64,000 bases of DNA. It comes from Cypionkella sp049896245 (GTDB lineage Bacteria; Pseudomonadota; Alphaproteobacteria; Rhodobacterales; Rhodobacteraceae). Made by a program: the position numbers and the translations under genes. Below the pieces are notes generated by a model that was not told where the DNA came from, did not search any database, and saw only the letters and a list, made by a program, of their open reading frames with translations. Where the stretch lies: assembly GCF_049896245.1 (NCBI RefSeq), contig NZ_JAFCTX010000001.1:166964-230963 (forward strand), in the 5' to 3' direction. Shown one piece after another: positions 8,723 through 17,524 of the stretch; position 1 is the first letter of the stretch, and the number at the start of each line of letters is the position of its first letter.

Positions 8723-9610
8723 ATGGCACAGGCGCGGGTGGGATTTATCGGTTTGGGCCTGATGGGTCAGGGGATGGCTGCGAATATCGTGGCCAAGGGC
8801 TATCCGCTGATGGTTTATGCGCATCGCAACCGTGCCCCGGTCGAGGATTTGGTTGCGCGCGGGGCTGTTGAGGCCGGGTCGCTGACCGATCTGGCCCGTG
8901 GGTCTGATGTGATTTTCCTGTGCCTGTCGGGATCGCCGCAGGTCACAGAGGTGGTTTCGGCGCTGAAACCGGGACTTACCGCTGGGGCGGTGATTGTGGA
9001 TTGTTCAACCTCTGACCCGGTGGTGACCGAGCGTTTGGCGCGGGAATTGGCCGCCGTTGGGGTTGATTTTGCCGACGCCCCGCTGTCGCGTACACCGAAA
9101 GAGGCTTGGGCGGGGACGCTTGATTGTATGGTGGGTGCCACGCCCGAAGTCTTCGCCCGCGTTCAGCCGATCATCGCCACTTGGGCGGGTAAGATCGTGC
9201 ATATCGGCGGGGTCGGCGACGGGCATCGGATGAAGCTGCTGAACAATTTCATCTCGCTCGGCTATGCCGCGATCTATGCCGAGGCGATTGCGCTGTCGGA
9301 AAAGGTTGGCATCCCGATTGCCAAGTTTGACAGCGTTATTCGCGGCGGTCGGATGGATTGCGGGTTTTACCAAACCTTCATGGCCTGCGCATTAGAGGGC
9401 AACCGCGAGGCGCATCGCTTTACCATCAGCAATGCCTACAAAGACCTGCGGTATCTCGAGTCGATGGCGAATGATGCGAAAGTGGTCACCAGCATGTCGT
9501 CGGCTGCGAAGAACGCCTTCGCTTACGCGATGGCAAATGGCGGCGATGGGGCGGAAGATTATGTGCCGCATCTGGCGGATTTCACTGCCAAACTGAATGG
9601 TGGGTCTTAA
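8723..9610 (+). CDS. NAD(P)-dependent beta-hydroxyacid dehydrogenase family protein
   Basis: About 295 residues. VGFIGLGLMGQGMAANI is the N-terminal dinucleotide motif of the 3-hydroxyisobutyrate/6-phosphogluconate dehydrogenase superfamily. VDCSTSDP is the substrate-binding loop, and the lysine in MKLLNNFISLG is the catalytic Lys. The family reversibly oxidises 2- or 3-hydroxyacids such as 3-hydroxyisobutyrate, tartronate semialdehyde or sulfolactaldehyde; the exact substrate cannot be read. ATG 8723 follows a GGGGGCGAG ribosome site; ATG 8711 would sit before it, so 8723 is preferred. It is convergent with the ROK regulator gene. Confidence 0.8.
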   Translation: MAQARVGFIGLGLMGQGMAANIVAKGYPLMVYAHRNRAPVEDLVARGAVEAGSLTDLARGSDVIFLCLSGSPQVTEVVSALKPGLTAGAVIVDCSTSDPVVTERLARELAAVGVDFADAPLSRTPKEAWAGTLDCMVGATPEVFARVQPIIATWAGKIVHIGGVGDGHRMKLLNNFISLGYAAIYAEAIALSEKVGIPIAKFDSVIRGGRMDCGFYQTFMACALEGNREAHRFTISNAYKDLRYLESMANDAKVVTSMSSAAKNAFAYAMANGGDGAEDYVPHLADFTAKLNGGS

Positions 9611-9648
9611 GGTCTGACGCCAGAGGTTTGGGATGCGTTGGCGTGGGA

Positions 9649-9718
9649 TTTCCTTCCCCGCTGGGAATGACTTGTGTATTTCAACAGATTTTGCGGCCTT
9701 TTCCACAACATGTTGTGG
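9649..9718. repeat. 70-bp two-hairpin repeat between convergent genes, copy 1
   Basis: It starts with the inverted repeat TTCCCCGCTGGGAA and ends with the perfect 16-bp palindrome CCACAACATGTTGTGG (9703-9718). The same arrangement, with many matching bases between, recurs at 50247-50317. Both copies lie between the 3' ends of convergent genes. Confidence 0.6.
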
Positions 9719-9742
9719 ATGACTGAGGCTGACGCGCGTAAA

Positions 9743-11020
9743 CTACTGCGCAGCCAGCTCGCGCGGGGCGGTCAAAATCCGCTCGGTCACCGCAGACAAG
9801 GCCAAGGCTGCCGCGCCATGCGCCCATAAAAGATCACCCCAAGCGTGGATTTCAATCGGCGGGCGGGGGCGACCGGTGTTGATCACCAGATTGTCCATCT
9901 CGGCCAAGGTTTCCGCCGCATAAAGGTAGTCGAATTTCAGCCGCTCGCCGGATAGAATGATCAGTGCGGGGTCGAACAGGTTGACCACATTTGCCAGCCC
10001 CACCGCCAGATAGCGCCCCGCGCGGCGGAAAATGCTGCGGGCGGTGGCGTCGCCTGACTGTGCGTGTTCATAAAGGCTTTCCAGCAGCACTGAGATTGAC
10101 TGACCTTCACGGTGGCCCCAATTCAGCGCCGTGGTGGCCTCGCGCGCCAAAGCATAGTCGGCGACATAAGCCTCCAGACAGCCGCGCTGGCCGCAGCGGC
10201 ACAAGGCGCCGTCGAGTTGCACCTTGGTATGGCCCAATTCCATCCCCAAGCGCTGCGATCCGCGGTAAATCCGGTGGTTCATCACAAAGCCCATGCCGAC
10301 GCCGTGCTCAAACGTCACCACCGCGAAATCGGCAAGGCTGCGGCCAGCGCCGAACCACAATTCGGCCAAAGCCACCAGATTGGCGTCATTGTCGATGCTG
10401 ACGGGCAGGCCCAGCCGGGCTTGCGCCGCCTCGGCCAAAGGCACCGCGCGTTCGGTCAGGGTCGAGGACCACAACACCACCCCTTCGGCCTGATCGACAA
10501 AGCCCGGCAGGCCGATGCCAACCCCGGCAAGACCCGCGCGCGCGACCCCGGCCTTCTGGCAGACCCGATCCAGCAAAGCCTCCATCGCGTTCAGCATGTC
10601 CGGCAACGGCATCGGGCCCGGTCCGCGCGGCACCACCTCGTTCGCCAGCAAATTGCCCGCGAAATCCACCACCACCGCCGAATGTTCGCGGTCGGACATC
10701 TTCATCCCCGCCACCAGATGCGCCCCGGCCCGCACCCCCAAAGCCACCGCAGGCCGCCCGCGCCCCAGTTCAGGATCACGCGGCGCGCTGACCTCCTCAA
10801 TCAGCCCGGCCTCGATCAATTCCGACGTGATTGTGGTCACCGACGCGGGCGAGACGCCGAGATCCTTCGCCACCTGCACCCGCGCGATCAGCCCCGATGC
10901 CCGCACCCGTTCAAACACCTGCTGGCGCAAAGGCCGCATTGATTCGGACAATGGCGGTATCAGCGGGCCACAGCCCCTGCTCGCCATATCCGGCTCTGCT
11001 TCGCCGCCAAAACCCACCAT
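9743..11020 (-). CDS. xylR: ROK-family transcriptional regulator, probable xylose repressor
   Basis: 425 residues. A winged HTH (about residues 30-85: RQQVFERVRAS...VSPASVTTITSELIEAGL) is followed by a ROK/sugar-kinase domain with GIGLPGFVD and the zinc-type motif CRCGQRGCLEAY. ROK regulators of this build repress sugar operons and are released by the sugar. It is divergent from xylF, with about 210 nt between the starts. A GAACAA-N13-TTGTTC inverted repeat lies just before its own ATG, suggesting joint control and autoregulation. A GGAG ribosome site 9 nt before ATG 11020 supports this start. The symbol rests on context. Confidence 0.75.
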   Translation of the reverse strand: MVGFGGEAEPDMASRGCGPLIPPLSESMRPLRQQVFERVRASGLIARVQVAKDLGVSPASVTTITSELIEAGLIEEVSAPRDPELGRGRPAVALGVRAGAHLVAGMKMSDREHSAVVVDFAGNLLANEVVPRGPGPMPLPDMLNAMEALLDRVCQKAGVARAGLAGVGIGLPGFVDQAEGVVLWSSTLTERAVPLAEAAQARLGLPVSIDNDANLVALAELWFGAGRSLADFAVVTFEHGVGMGFVMNHRIYRGSQRLGMELGHTKVQLDGALCRCGQRGCLEAYVADYALAREATTALNWGHREGQSISVLLESLYEHAQSGDATARSIFRRAGRYLAVGLANVVNLFDPALIILSGERLKFDYLYAAETLAEMDNLVINTGRPRPPIEIHAWGDLLWAHGAAALALSAVTERILTAPRELAAQ

Positions 11021-11033
11021 TTATTTTATCTCC

Positions 11034-11058
11034 GAACAAAAACAACGCGAAATTGTTC
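11034..11058. promoter_or_regulatory. Candidate ROK-regulator operator
   Basis: Inverted repeat GAACAA (11034-11039) and TTGTTC (11053-11058), 13 nt apart, placed 13 nt upstream of the ROK start in the xylF-facing intergenic region. It is a prediction from symmetry and position only. Confidence 0.35.
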
Positions 11059-11233
11059 TTATGTGATCTATTATTGCTGCAATGCAGCGAAGATTTGCAA
11101 GATATTCCAGCAGTTCTGTTGTTGCCCATCAGTTTTATTTTGACAACTGAATTTATTCACGGCAATTTTCCGACAGTTCTAGCGAATCTGCGGAACAGGT
11201 CATACGCTGGCCGAATCCATAGGGAGGATAAAA

Positions 11234-12259
11234 ATGCGTAAGGTCATTATGCTTGCGGTCATCGCCGCGGCAGGTTTCTCGTCGGCTGCTTTGGCAGAAG
11301 GCAAAAAAATTGGCGTGTCTTGGGCGCAGTTCCAGGAAGAGCGTTGGAAGATCGACGAAGCCGCAATGAAGGCCGCGATCGAAGCCGCTGGCGATGAATA
11401 TATCTCGGCTGACGCGCAATCGTCGTCGGAAAAACAGCTGTCGGACGTTGACGCGCTGATCGCTCAGGGCGCCAATGTTCTGATTATCAACGCGTGGGAC
11501 AAAGATGCGATTGGCCCAGCCATCGAGAAAGCCGTGGCCGAGGGTATTCCGGTTGTCGGCTACGACCGTCTGATCGAAGACGCGCGCGCCTTCTATCTGA
11601 CCTTCGACAACGTCGGCGTTGGCAAGATCATCGCCGAAGAAGTGATGAAGGCGAAACCCGAGGGCAACTACGCCATCATCAAGGGCGACCCCGGTGATCC
11701 GAACGCGGACTTCCTGCGTTCCGGCATGGAGCAAGTCATTGGTGAGGCTGTGAAAGCCGGCACCATCAAGATCGTCGGTGAAGTCTATACCGATGGTTGG
11801 AAGCCGGAAAATGCTCAGAAGAACATGGAGCAGATCCTGACCGCCAACAACAACACTGTCGATGCCGTTCTGGCTGAAAACGACGGTATGGCGGGCGGCG
11901 CTTCGGCTGCGCTGGCGGCTCAGGGCCTTGTGGTTCCGCTCGGCGGCCAAGATGGCGATTTGGCAGCGATCAATCGCGTGGCACGTGGCACCCAGACCGT
12001 TTCGGTTTGGAAAGACTCGCGTCAACTTGGCAAAGCAGCAGGCGAGATTGCGGCACAACTGGCAGCAGGCACCGCGATTGACGCGATTGCTGGCGCTACC
12101 AAGTTCAGCGACGGCGAAAAAGGCGTTGAAATGAACGCAATTCTGCTGACGCCCACCGCGATCACCAAAGACACGCTGAACTTGGCAATCGACGGTGGCC
12201 ACATCAGCAAAGCCGAGGCCTGCGAAGGTGCGATGGAAGGCGTTGCTGCCTGCCAATAA
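11234..12259 (+). CDS. xylF: D-xylose ABC transporter periplasmic binding protein
   Basis: 341 residues beginning with a Sec signal peptide (MRKVIMLAVIAAAGFSSAALA, cleavage near residue 21). The mature part reads KKIGVSWAQFQEERWKIDE, as in XylF-type type I sugar-binding proteins. NAWDKDAIGPAIEKA, VGYDRLIED and AENDGMAGGA are the binding-cleft segments of that subgroup. It captures D-xylose in the periplasm for XylH/XylG. The gene is first in the xyl operon with a strong AGGGAGGA ribosome site. It is followed by two stem-loops before xylH, which would allow more XylF than membrane components. Confidence 0.88.
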   Translation: MRKVIMLAVIAAAGFSSAALAEGKKIGVSWAQFQEERWKIDEAAMKAAIEAAGDEYISADAQSSSEKQLSDVDALIAQGANVLIINAWDKDAIGPAIEKAVAEGIPVVGYDRLIEDARAFYLTFDNVGVGKIIAEEVMKAKPEGNYAIIKGDPGDPNADFLRSGMEQVIGEAVKAGTIKIVGEVYTDGWKPENAQKNMEQILTANNNTVDAVLAENDGMAGGASAALAAQGLVVPLGGQDGDLAAINRVARGTQTVSVWKDSRQLGKAAGEIAAQLAAGTAIDAIAGATKFSDGEKGVEMNAILLTPTAITKDTLNLAIDGGHISKAEACEGAMEGVAACQ

Positions 12260-12270
12260 TCGGCACAGCA

Positions 12271-12349
12271 GGCAGACCTGCGCAAAGCGGGTCTGCCAAC
12301 GCAGTAACCAACGGTCCGGCGTCAGACATTGTGCTGACGTCGGGCTTTT
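12271..12349 (+). terminator. Two stem-loops between xylF and xylH
   Basis: First hairpin: GGCAGACC (12271-12278) with GGTCTGCC (12290-12297). Second: CCGGCGTCAG with CTGACGTCGG (12316-12344, one G-T pair), followed by TTTT. The second looks like a leaky terminator. Together they are well placed to protect the xylF message or attenuate read-through. Confidence 0.6.
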
Positions 12350-12451
12350 CCCAAGACGCAAAGCCGCAGCCTGATCAAAGGCCAATTCGCACAGGGTCAA
12401 AGCCATATTTGGCAGCCCGCGTCGCCCCCCCCTCTCAAGCCGGACGAGGAT

Positions 12452-13807
12452 ATGACAGACACCCCCACCCACGCCCCTCAGGGCAGCGATGCCAAACTTG
12501 GCCCGATCGCGCGTTTTATCCGCGACACCGAACTTGACACAAGGATGCTTGGCATGGTCGGCGCGCTGCTGCTGATCTGGTCGGCGTTTCACTTTTATCC
12601 GATCATCGCGGGCCTGTTCAGCGGCAACGGCCTGAACATGGGCGCGGGCCTGTTCATCACCCCGCGCAACCTGTGGAACCTGTCGGTGCAAACCTCGATG
12701 ACCGGGATCATGGCGACGGGGATGGTGCTGGTGATCATCACCCGCAACATTGATCTGTCGGTCGGATCGATTGTTGGCGTCACCGGCATGGTGATGGGCA
12801 TCGTGCAGGTCAACATTCTGCCACCCATCGTGGGCCTTGGCAGCCCGGTGATCTGGATCATCACAGCGATCATCGGCATCATTCTGGGCGCAATGATCGG
12901 TGCGTTTCACGGCTGGCTGATCGCCTATCGCGCCATCCCGTCGTTCATCGTCACCTTGGGCGGTATGCTGGTCTGGCGCGGTGCTGCCTTTCTGACCGCA
13001 GACGGCAAAACCATCGCTCCGATGGACACCACCTTCGCTTTGCTGGGCGGCGGCCCGACCGGGTCGGTGGGGGCAACGGGCAGTTGGATCGTGGGCCTGC
13101 TTGGCTGCATCGGCGTGCTGTGGATCATGCAATCTGGCCGCAAATCCCGCAGCAAACACGGCTTTCCGCAGCGCCCAATGTGGGCCGAAGCGGTTTTGGC
13201 GCTGCTCGGCTGCGGCGTGCTGATTGGCGCTGTTCTGGTGGTTAACGCCTATACTTGGCCGAAGGGCATCGTCGATGCCTATGTCAAAGCCAACCCCGAG
13301 GTGATCGTCCCCGAAGGCGGTCTGCAAATCTCGACCGGCTTTGCGATCCCGGTGCTGATCCTGATCGTCGTCGGCATCCTGATGACCATCCTGATGACCC
13401 GCACCCGCTTTGGCCGCTACGTTTTCGCGATCGGCGGCAACCCCGAGGCCGCAGCTTTGTCCGGCATCAACACCAAATGGATGACGCTGAAAATATTCGC
13501 GCTGATGGGCCTGCTTTCGGGTCTTGCCGCTGTCGTCGCCTCTGCCCGCCTGAATGCCGCGACCAACGCCTTGGGAACGCTGGATGAATTGTACGTCATC
13601 GCCTCGGCGGTCGTCGGCGGCACCTCGCTTGCGGGCGGTGTCGGCACCATCTACGGCGCGATCATCGGCGCTTTGGTGATGCAATCCCTGCAAACCGGCA
13701 TGGTGCTGATCGGCTATGGCGATGGATCGTACCGGATGATCGCCGTTGGCGTGGCGCTGGTTCTGGCCGTCTATCTTGACAATCTTTACCGCAAGAAAAC
13801 CAAGTGA
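12452..13807 (+). CDS. xylH: D-xylose ABC transporter permease
   Basis: 451 residues, the long XylH form of the ribose/xylose permease family with about ten or more membrane segments. IDLSVGSIVGVTGMVMGI and LGGMLVWRGAAFLTADGKT are the family blocks. SAVVGGTSLAGGVGTIYGAI near the C terminus is the conserved cytoplasmic region contacting the ATPase. A central hydrophilic insert (about residues 225-290) is typical of XylH compared with RbsC. It forms the inner-membrane pore with XylG. An ACGAGGA ribosome site precedes ATG 12452, and the stop overlaps the start region of xylG. Confidence 0.85.
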   Translation: MTDTPTHAPQGSDAKLGPIARFIRDTELDTRMLGMVGALLLIWSAFHFYPIIAGLFSGNGLNMGAGLFITPRNLWNLSVQTSMTGIMATGMVLVIITRNIDLSVGSIVGVTGMVMGIVQVNILPPIVGLGSPVIWIITAIIGIILGAMIGAFHGWLIAYRAIPSFIVTLGGMLVWRGAAFLTADGKTIAPMDTTFALLGGGPTGSVGATGSWIVGLLGCIGVLWIMQSGRKSRSKHGFPQRPMWAEAVLALLGCGVLIGAVLVVNAYTWPKGIVDAYVKANPEVIVPEGGLQISTGFAIPVLILIVVGILMTILMTRTRFGRYVFAIGGNPEAAALSGINTKWMTLKIFALMGLLSGLAAVVASARLNAATNALGTLDELYVIASAVVGGTSLAGGVGTIYGAIIGALVMQSLQTGMVLIGYGDGSYRMIAVGVALVLAVYLDNLYRKKTK

Positions 13808-13818
13808 GGGCTGACACC

Positions 13819-14577
13819 ATGGCAAACACAGGCACTCCTCTGGTCGAGATGCGTGACATTTCTATCGCGTTCGGCGGCATCAAGGCGGTTGATCATGTCT
13901 CGATTGATCTGCATCCCGGTGAAGTCGTTGGCCTTCTGGGCCACAATGGCGCGGGCAAATCCACGCTGATCAAATGCCTTTCCGGCGCGTACAAAGCCGA
14001 CGCGGGCGAGATTTACATCAATGGCGCGAAGGTGGACATCAACAACCCCCGCGACGCGCGTGAGTATAATATCGAGACGATTTACCAGACCCTCGCCCTC
14101 GCCGACAACCTCAACGCTGCCTCGAACCTATTCTTAGGCCGCGAAATCGTTGGCGCAGGCGGCTTCTTGGACGATTCAGCGATGGAGGCCGAAACCCGCA
14201 AGATCATGGCCCGGCTGAACCCGAACTTCCGCAAGTTCAACGTGCCAGTCTCCGCGCTTTCGGGTGGTCAGCGCCAATCCGTCGCCATCGCCCGCGCAGT
14301 GTATTTCAACGCCAAAATCCTGATCATGGACGAGCCGACCGCCGCTTTGGGTCCGCAAGAAACCCAGATGGTCGCCGAGCTGATCCAAGAGCTGAAAAAG
14401 CAGGGTCTTGGTATCTTCTTGATCGAGCACGACATTCATGCCGTGATGGATCTGTGCGACCGCGCCGTGGTGATGAAAAACGGCCATCGCGTCGGCACGG
14501 TGAACGTCAACGAAGTCACCGACGAAGACATCCTTGGCATGATTATCATGGGTAAAAAACCGCCGCAAGCTGTGTAA
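13819..14577 (+). CDS. xylG: Sugar ABC transporter ATP-binding protein, single-domain XylG type
   Basis: About 252 residues with one ATPase domain: Walker A GHNGAGKSTL, Q-loop in ETIYQTLAL, signature SGGQRQSVAIARA, Walker B ILIMDEPTAALG. E. coli XylG has two fused domains; the half-length form here is common in alphaproteobacterial xyl operons and would work as a homodimer. An in-frame GTG at 13804 overlaps the xylH stop, but ATG 13819 with GAGGG upstream is the better start. Last gene of the xyl operon, closed by a strong terminator. Confidence 0.85.
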   Translation: MANTGTPLVEMRDISIAFGGIKAVDHVSIDLHPGEVVGLLGHNGAGKSTLIKCLSGAYKADAGEIYINGAKVDINNPRDAREYNIETIYQTLALADNLNAASNLFLGREIVGAGGFLDDSAMEAETRKIMARLNPNFRKFNVPVSALSGGQRQSVAIARAVYFNAKILIMDEPTAALGPQETQMVAELIQELKKQGLGIFLIEHDIHAVMDLCDRAVVMKNGHRVGTVNVNEVTDEDILGMIIMGKKPPQAV

Positions 14578-14583
14578 AACATC

Positions 14584-14612
14584 GGGCGCGAGGGCAACCT
14601 CGCGCCCTTTTT
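14584..14612 (+). terminator. Rho-independent terminator of the xyl operon
   Basis: Perfect 10-bp stem GGGCGCGAGG/CCTCGCGCCC with a GCAA loop, then five T. Confidence 0.9.
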
Positions 14613-14650
14613 CGATCACGCCCCCTCACCATCCGCGATCAGGAGACCCC

Positions 14651-15949
14651 ATGCAGCGCCGTCATTTCCTCGCCCTGACCGGGGCCGCTTTCGCCCTTCC
14701 GGCTTTGCCTTTGCACGCGGCCACCTCCGCCAGCGATACCCTGCTGACATGGTACAAACTGGTGCTGGAGCTGGTGCGCCACACCGCCACCTACACCCCC
14801 CCGGTCGCCGCCCGCGCCTTTGGCTATCTGGGCGTGGCGGCTTATGAATCCCTCGCCTCGGCCACAGGGGCCGCCAGTCTTGCAGGCCAGATCAACGGTC
14901 TCACCGCCCTGCCTCCGCGCCCGGAAGGCCACTGCGACGAAGCCCTGATCCTGCATGCCGTGATGTCCGAGGCCGCCCAGACCTTCTTCGGCAACACCGG
15001 CCCCACCGGCCAACGCGCCATGGCCGCGATGCGCGACAAGCTGGGCGCGAAACTGACCGAAGGCGTCGCCGGAGATGTGGCCGCCCGTTCCGCCGCCTAT
15101 GGCCTTACCGTCGCACAACATATTGAGGAATATAGTAAATCAGACGGCGGCCATGATGTGAAAAACATGGGCTTCCCGATGGAGTGGACCCTGCAAAAAG
15201 GCCCGGAATTCTGGACACCGACCAGCCTGATCGTCCAGCAACAAGCCCCCCTGCTGCCCAACTGGGGCAAAAACCGCCCCTTCGCGATGCCCGTAGGTGC
15301 CCCCTGCACCGCAGGCGATCCGCCCGCCTATTCCGAAGACCCCACTTCGGTATTCTACAAGCAGGCGATGGAGGTCTATGACACCTCGAAAACCCTGACT
15401 GACGATCAAAAAGCCATCGCCCGTTTCTGGTCGGATGACCCGATGCTGTCGCCCACCCCGCCCGGCCATTGGATTTCGATCACCCTGCAAATCCTGCACC
15501 GCGACAGTCCCGATGCACTCCACGCAGCCGACGCTTTGGCCCGTGTCGGCATGGCGGTGAACGACGCTTTCATCGCCTGTTGGGGCGACAAAATTCACTA
15601 CAACCGCCTGCGCCCGGTCACCTATATCAAGCGGGTGATTGATAAAACCTGGGAGCCTTTGCTGATCACTCCACCCTTCGCCGAATATCCCTCGGGCCAT
15701 TCCACCCAATCGGCGGCGGCGGCTGTCGTGCTGACAGCGGTGTTTGGCGAGGGCTTTGCTTTCGATGACGCCACCCATGCCGATGACGGCATCAAACCAC
15801 GGCATTTCGCCGATTTCAAAACCGCCGCCGCCGAAGCCGCGATGTCGCGCCTTTACGGCGGCATCCACTTCCGCGCCGCAAACGAGAACGGCCTGCGCCA
15901 AGGTGCCGAGGTCGGCAGTTTCATCAACGCTTTGAAAACATTGGCCTGA
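14651..15949 (+). CDS. Vanadium-dependent haloperoxidase / PAP2-superfamily protein, Tat-exported
   Basis: 432 residues. The N terminus RRHFLALTG followed by a hydrophobic stretch to AHA is a twin-arginine signal. All three vanadate/phosphate-site motifs are present: K314-x6-R321-P322, P347-S-G-H350, and S399-R400...H406. This is the helical haloperoxidase/acid-phosphatase fold. Whether the cofactor is vanadate (halide oxidation) or the enzyme is a phosphatase is not decided by the motifs. Length and start favour the bacterial vanadium chloroperoxidase-like group. The next gene follows by 3 nt and encodes a CRTAC1-type partner, a pairing I recall as recurrent. Confidence 0.8.
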   Translation: MQRRHFLALTGAAFALPALPLHAATSASDTLLTWYKLVLELVRHTATYTPPVAARAFGYLGVAAYESLASATGAASLAGQINGLTALPPRPEGHCDEALILHAVMSEAAQTFFGNTGPTGQRAMAAMRDKLGAKLTEGVAGDVAARSAAYGLTVAQHIEEYSKSDGGHDVKNMGFPMEWTLQKGPEFWTPTSLIVQQQAPLLPNWGKNRPFAMPVGAPCTAGDPPAYSEDPTSVFYKQAMEVYDTSKTLTDDQKAIARFWSDDPMLSPTPPGHWISITLQILHRDSPDALHAADALARVGMAVNDAFIACWGDKIHYNRLRPVTYIKRVIDKTWEPLLITPPFAEYPSGHSTQSAAAAVVLTAVFGEGFAFDDATHADDGIKPRHFADFKTAAAEAAMSRLYGGIHFRAANENGLRQGAEVGSFINALKTLA

Positions 15950-15952
15950 TCC

Positions 15953-17524
15953 ATGAAAATTGCAAGCTTCGCCTTCGCTATGCTCCCCCTCGCCGCTTAC
16001 GCCGAAACCACTGCACCGCCGCCCCCCGCGCCGTTGGTGCCCAGCTTCAGCGAACAAACCGCGATCTCTGGCGTCAATCAGATCTACGCCGGCGACTGGG
16101 AATATATGGTCGGCGGCGGCGTCTCGACCTTCGATTGCAACGCCGACGCCCGCCCCGATCTGATCATCGCAGGTGGCAGCAACCCGGCGAAATTGTTCGT
16201 CAACCAAAGCGAAAAGGGCGGCGATTTCAGCTTCATCGAGACCCCAAGTGGCTTAGAACGCACGGGAGTCCTCGGGGCCTACCCGATCGACATCGACAGC
16301 GACACCATCCCCGATATCGTCCTGTTGCGCCAAGGCGAAAACGAGGTGATGCGGGGCCTCGGCAACTGCAAATTCCAGCGCGCCAATGAAGACTGGGGCT
16401 TTGACGGCGGCAACGCCTGGTCCGCCGCCTTCGCCGCCACTTGGGAAAAAGGCCAAGGCTGGCCAACCTTGGCTGTCGGCAACTACATCGACGTCAGCCA
16501 AGACATGTTCCCCTGGGGAAGCTGCACCGACAACTGGCTGCACCGCCCCGATGGGGCAAAATTCGCCCCGCCGGTCCCGCTCAAACCCAGCTTCTGCGCT
16601 TTGTCGATGCTGTTCTCCGACTGGAACCGATCCGGCACGCCAAGCCTGCGCATCGCCAACGACCGCGAATATTACAAAGGCGGGCAAGAACAACTCTGGC
16701 ACATCGACCCCGGCCAGGACCCCGCGCTTTATACCGACAAAGAAGGCTGGAAACGCCTGCGCATCTGGGGCATGGGGCTGGCCAGTTACGATCTGAATTT
16801 TGATGGCTACCCGGAGTATTTCATCACCTCGATGGCTGATAACAAGCTGCAAACATTGGCAGAAGTTCCAACCGAAGGTGCGCCGAAAGCTGGCTTCAAA
16901 GACGTGGCCTATCCCAAACACGCCATAGCACAACGCCCTTACACGGGTGATGATCTGAACCCCTCCACCGGCTGGCACGCGCAGTTTGAAGACGTGAACA
17001 ATGACGGTCTGGCGGACCTGTTCATCGCCAAAGGCAACGTTGATGCGATGCCGGATTTCGCGCTAAAAGACCCCAACAACCTGCTGCTGCAACGCACAGA
17101 CGGCACGTTTGAAGAATCCGGCGACCGCGCCGGTGTCGCCGATACCGGTCTGTCACGCGGGGCTGCCCTCGCCGATCTGAACGCCGATGGCCTGATGGAT
17201 CTGGTCGTCGTCAACCGCCGCGAGCCTGCGCAAATCTGGCGTAACACCACCAAATCCCTCAACCATTGGCTTGATCTAAGCCTCGCCCAAACCGCCCCAA
17301 ACACCGACGCCATCGGCGCATGGGTCGAGGTGAAGATGCCCGACCACATCCAACGCCGCGAGATCACCATCGGCGGCGGTCAGGCGGGCGGAAATCTTGG
17401 CCCGAGCCATTTCGGTCTGGGCGATCTGGCACAGGCCGAGGTGCGGGTGATCTGGCCGGATGGCACGGAAGGCGCATGGGAAATGGTTAAGGCCGATGCG
17501 TCTTACCGCCTGCAAAAACCCTAA
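15953..17524 (+). CDS. CRTAC1/UnbV-type FG-GAP repeat protein, secreted
   Basis: 523 residues with a short Sec signal (MKIASFAFAMLPLAAYA). Five FG-GAP/calcium-loop repeats are visible (DCNADARPDLIIAGG, DSDTIPDIVLL, DLNFDGYPEYFIT, DVNNDGLADLFIA, DLNADGLMDLVVV), predicting a beta-propeller. The C-terminal ASPIC/UnbV domain spans IGAWVEVKMPD to VIWPDGTEG. The protein is periplasmic or extracellular. It is translationally coupled to the haloperoxidase-like gene (3-nt gap), implying a joint extracytoplasmic role such as stabilising or delivering that enzyme; that role is inference. It overlaps the convergent galM gene by 4 nt. Confidence 0.8.
   Translation: MKIASFAFAMLPLAAYAETTAPPPPAPLVPSFSEQTAISGVNQIYAGDWEYMVGGGVSTFDCNADARPDLIIAGGSNPAKLFVNQSEKGGDFSFIETPSGLERTGVLGAYPIDIDSDTIPDIVLLRQGENEVMRGLGNCKFQRANEDWGFDGGNAWSAAFAATWEKGQGWPTLAVGNYIDVSQDMFPWGSCTDNWLHRPDGAKFAPPVPLKPSFCALSMLFSDWNRSGTPSLRIANDREYYKGGQEQLWHIDPGQDPALYTDKEGWKRLRIWGMGLASYDLNFDGYPEYFITSMADNKLQTLAEVPTEGAPKAGFKDVAYPKHAIAQRPYTGDDLNPSTGWHAQFEDVNNDGLADLFIAKGNVDAMPDFALKDPNNLLLQRTDGTFEESGDRAGVADTGLSRGAALADLNADGLMDLVVVNRREPAQIWRNTTKSLNHWLDLSLAQTAPNTDAIGAWVEVKMPDHIQRREITIGGGQAGGNLGPSHFGLGDLAQAEVRVIWPDGTEGAWEMVKADASYRLQKP

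Noticed and set aside
11153..13825. An 890-codon minus-strand open frame opposite xylF and xylH
   Set aside because: The plus strand encodes unmistakable XylF and XylH. The minus frame is rich in His, Gln, Asp and Arg, typical of antisense frames in GC-rich genes, and has no recognisable domain.
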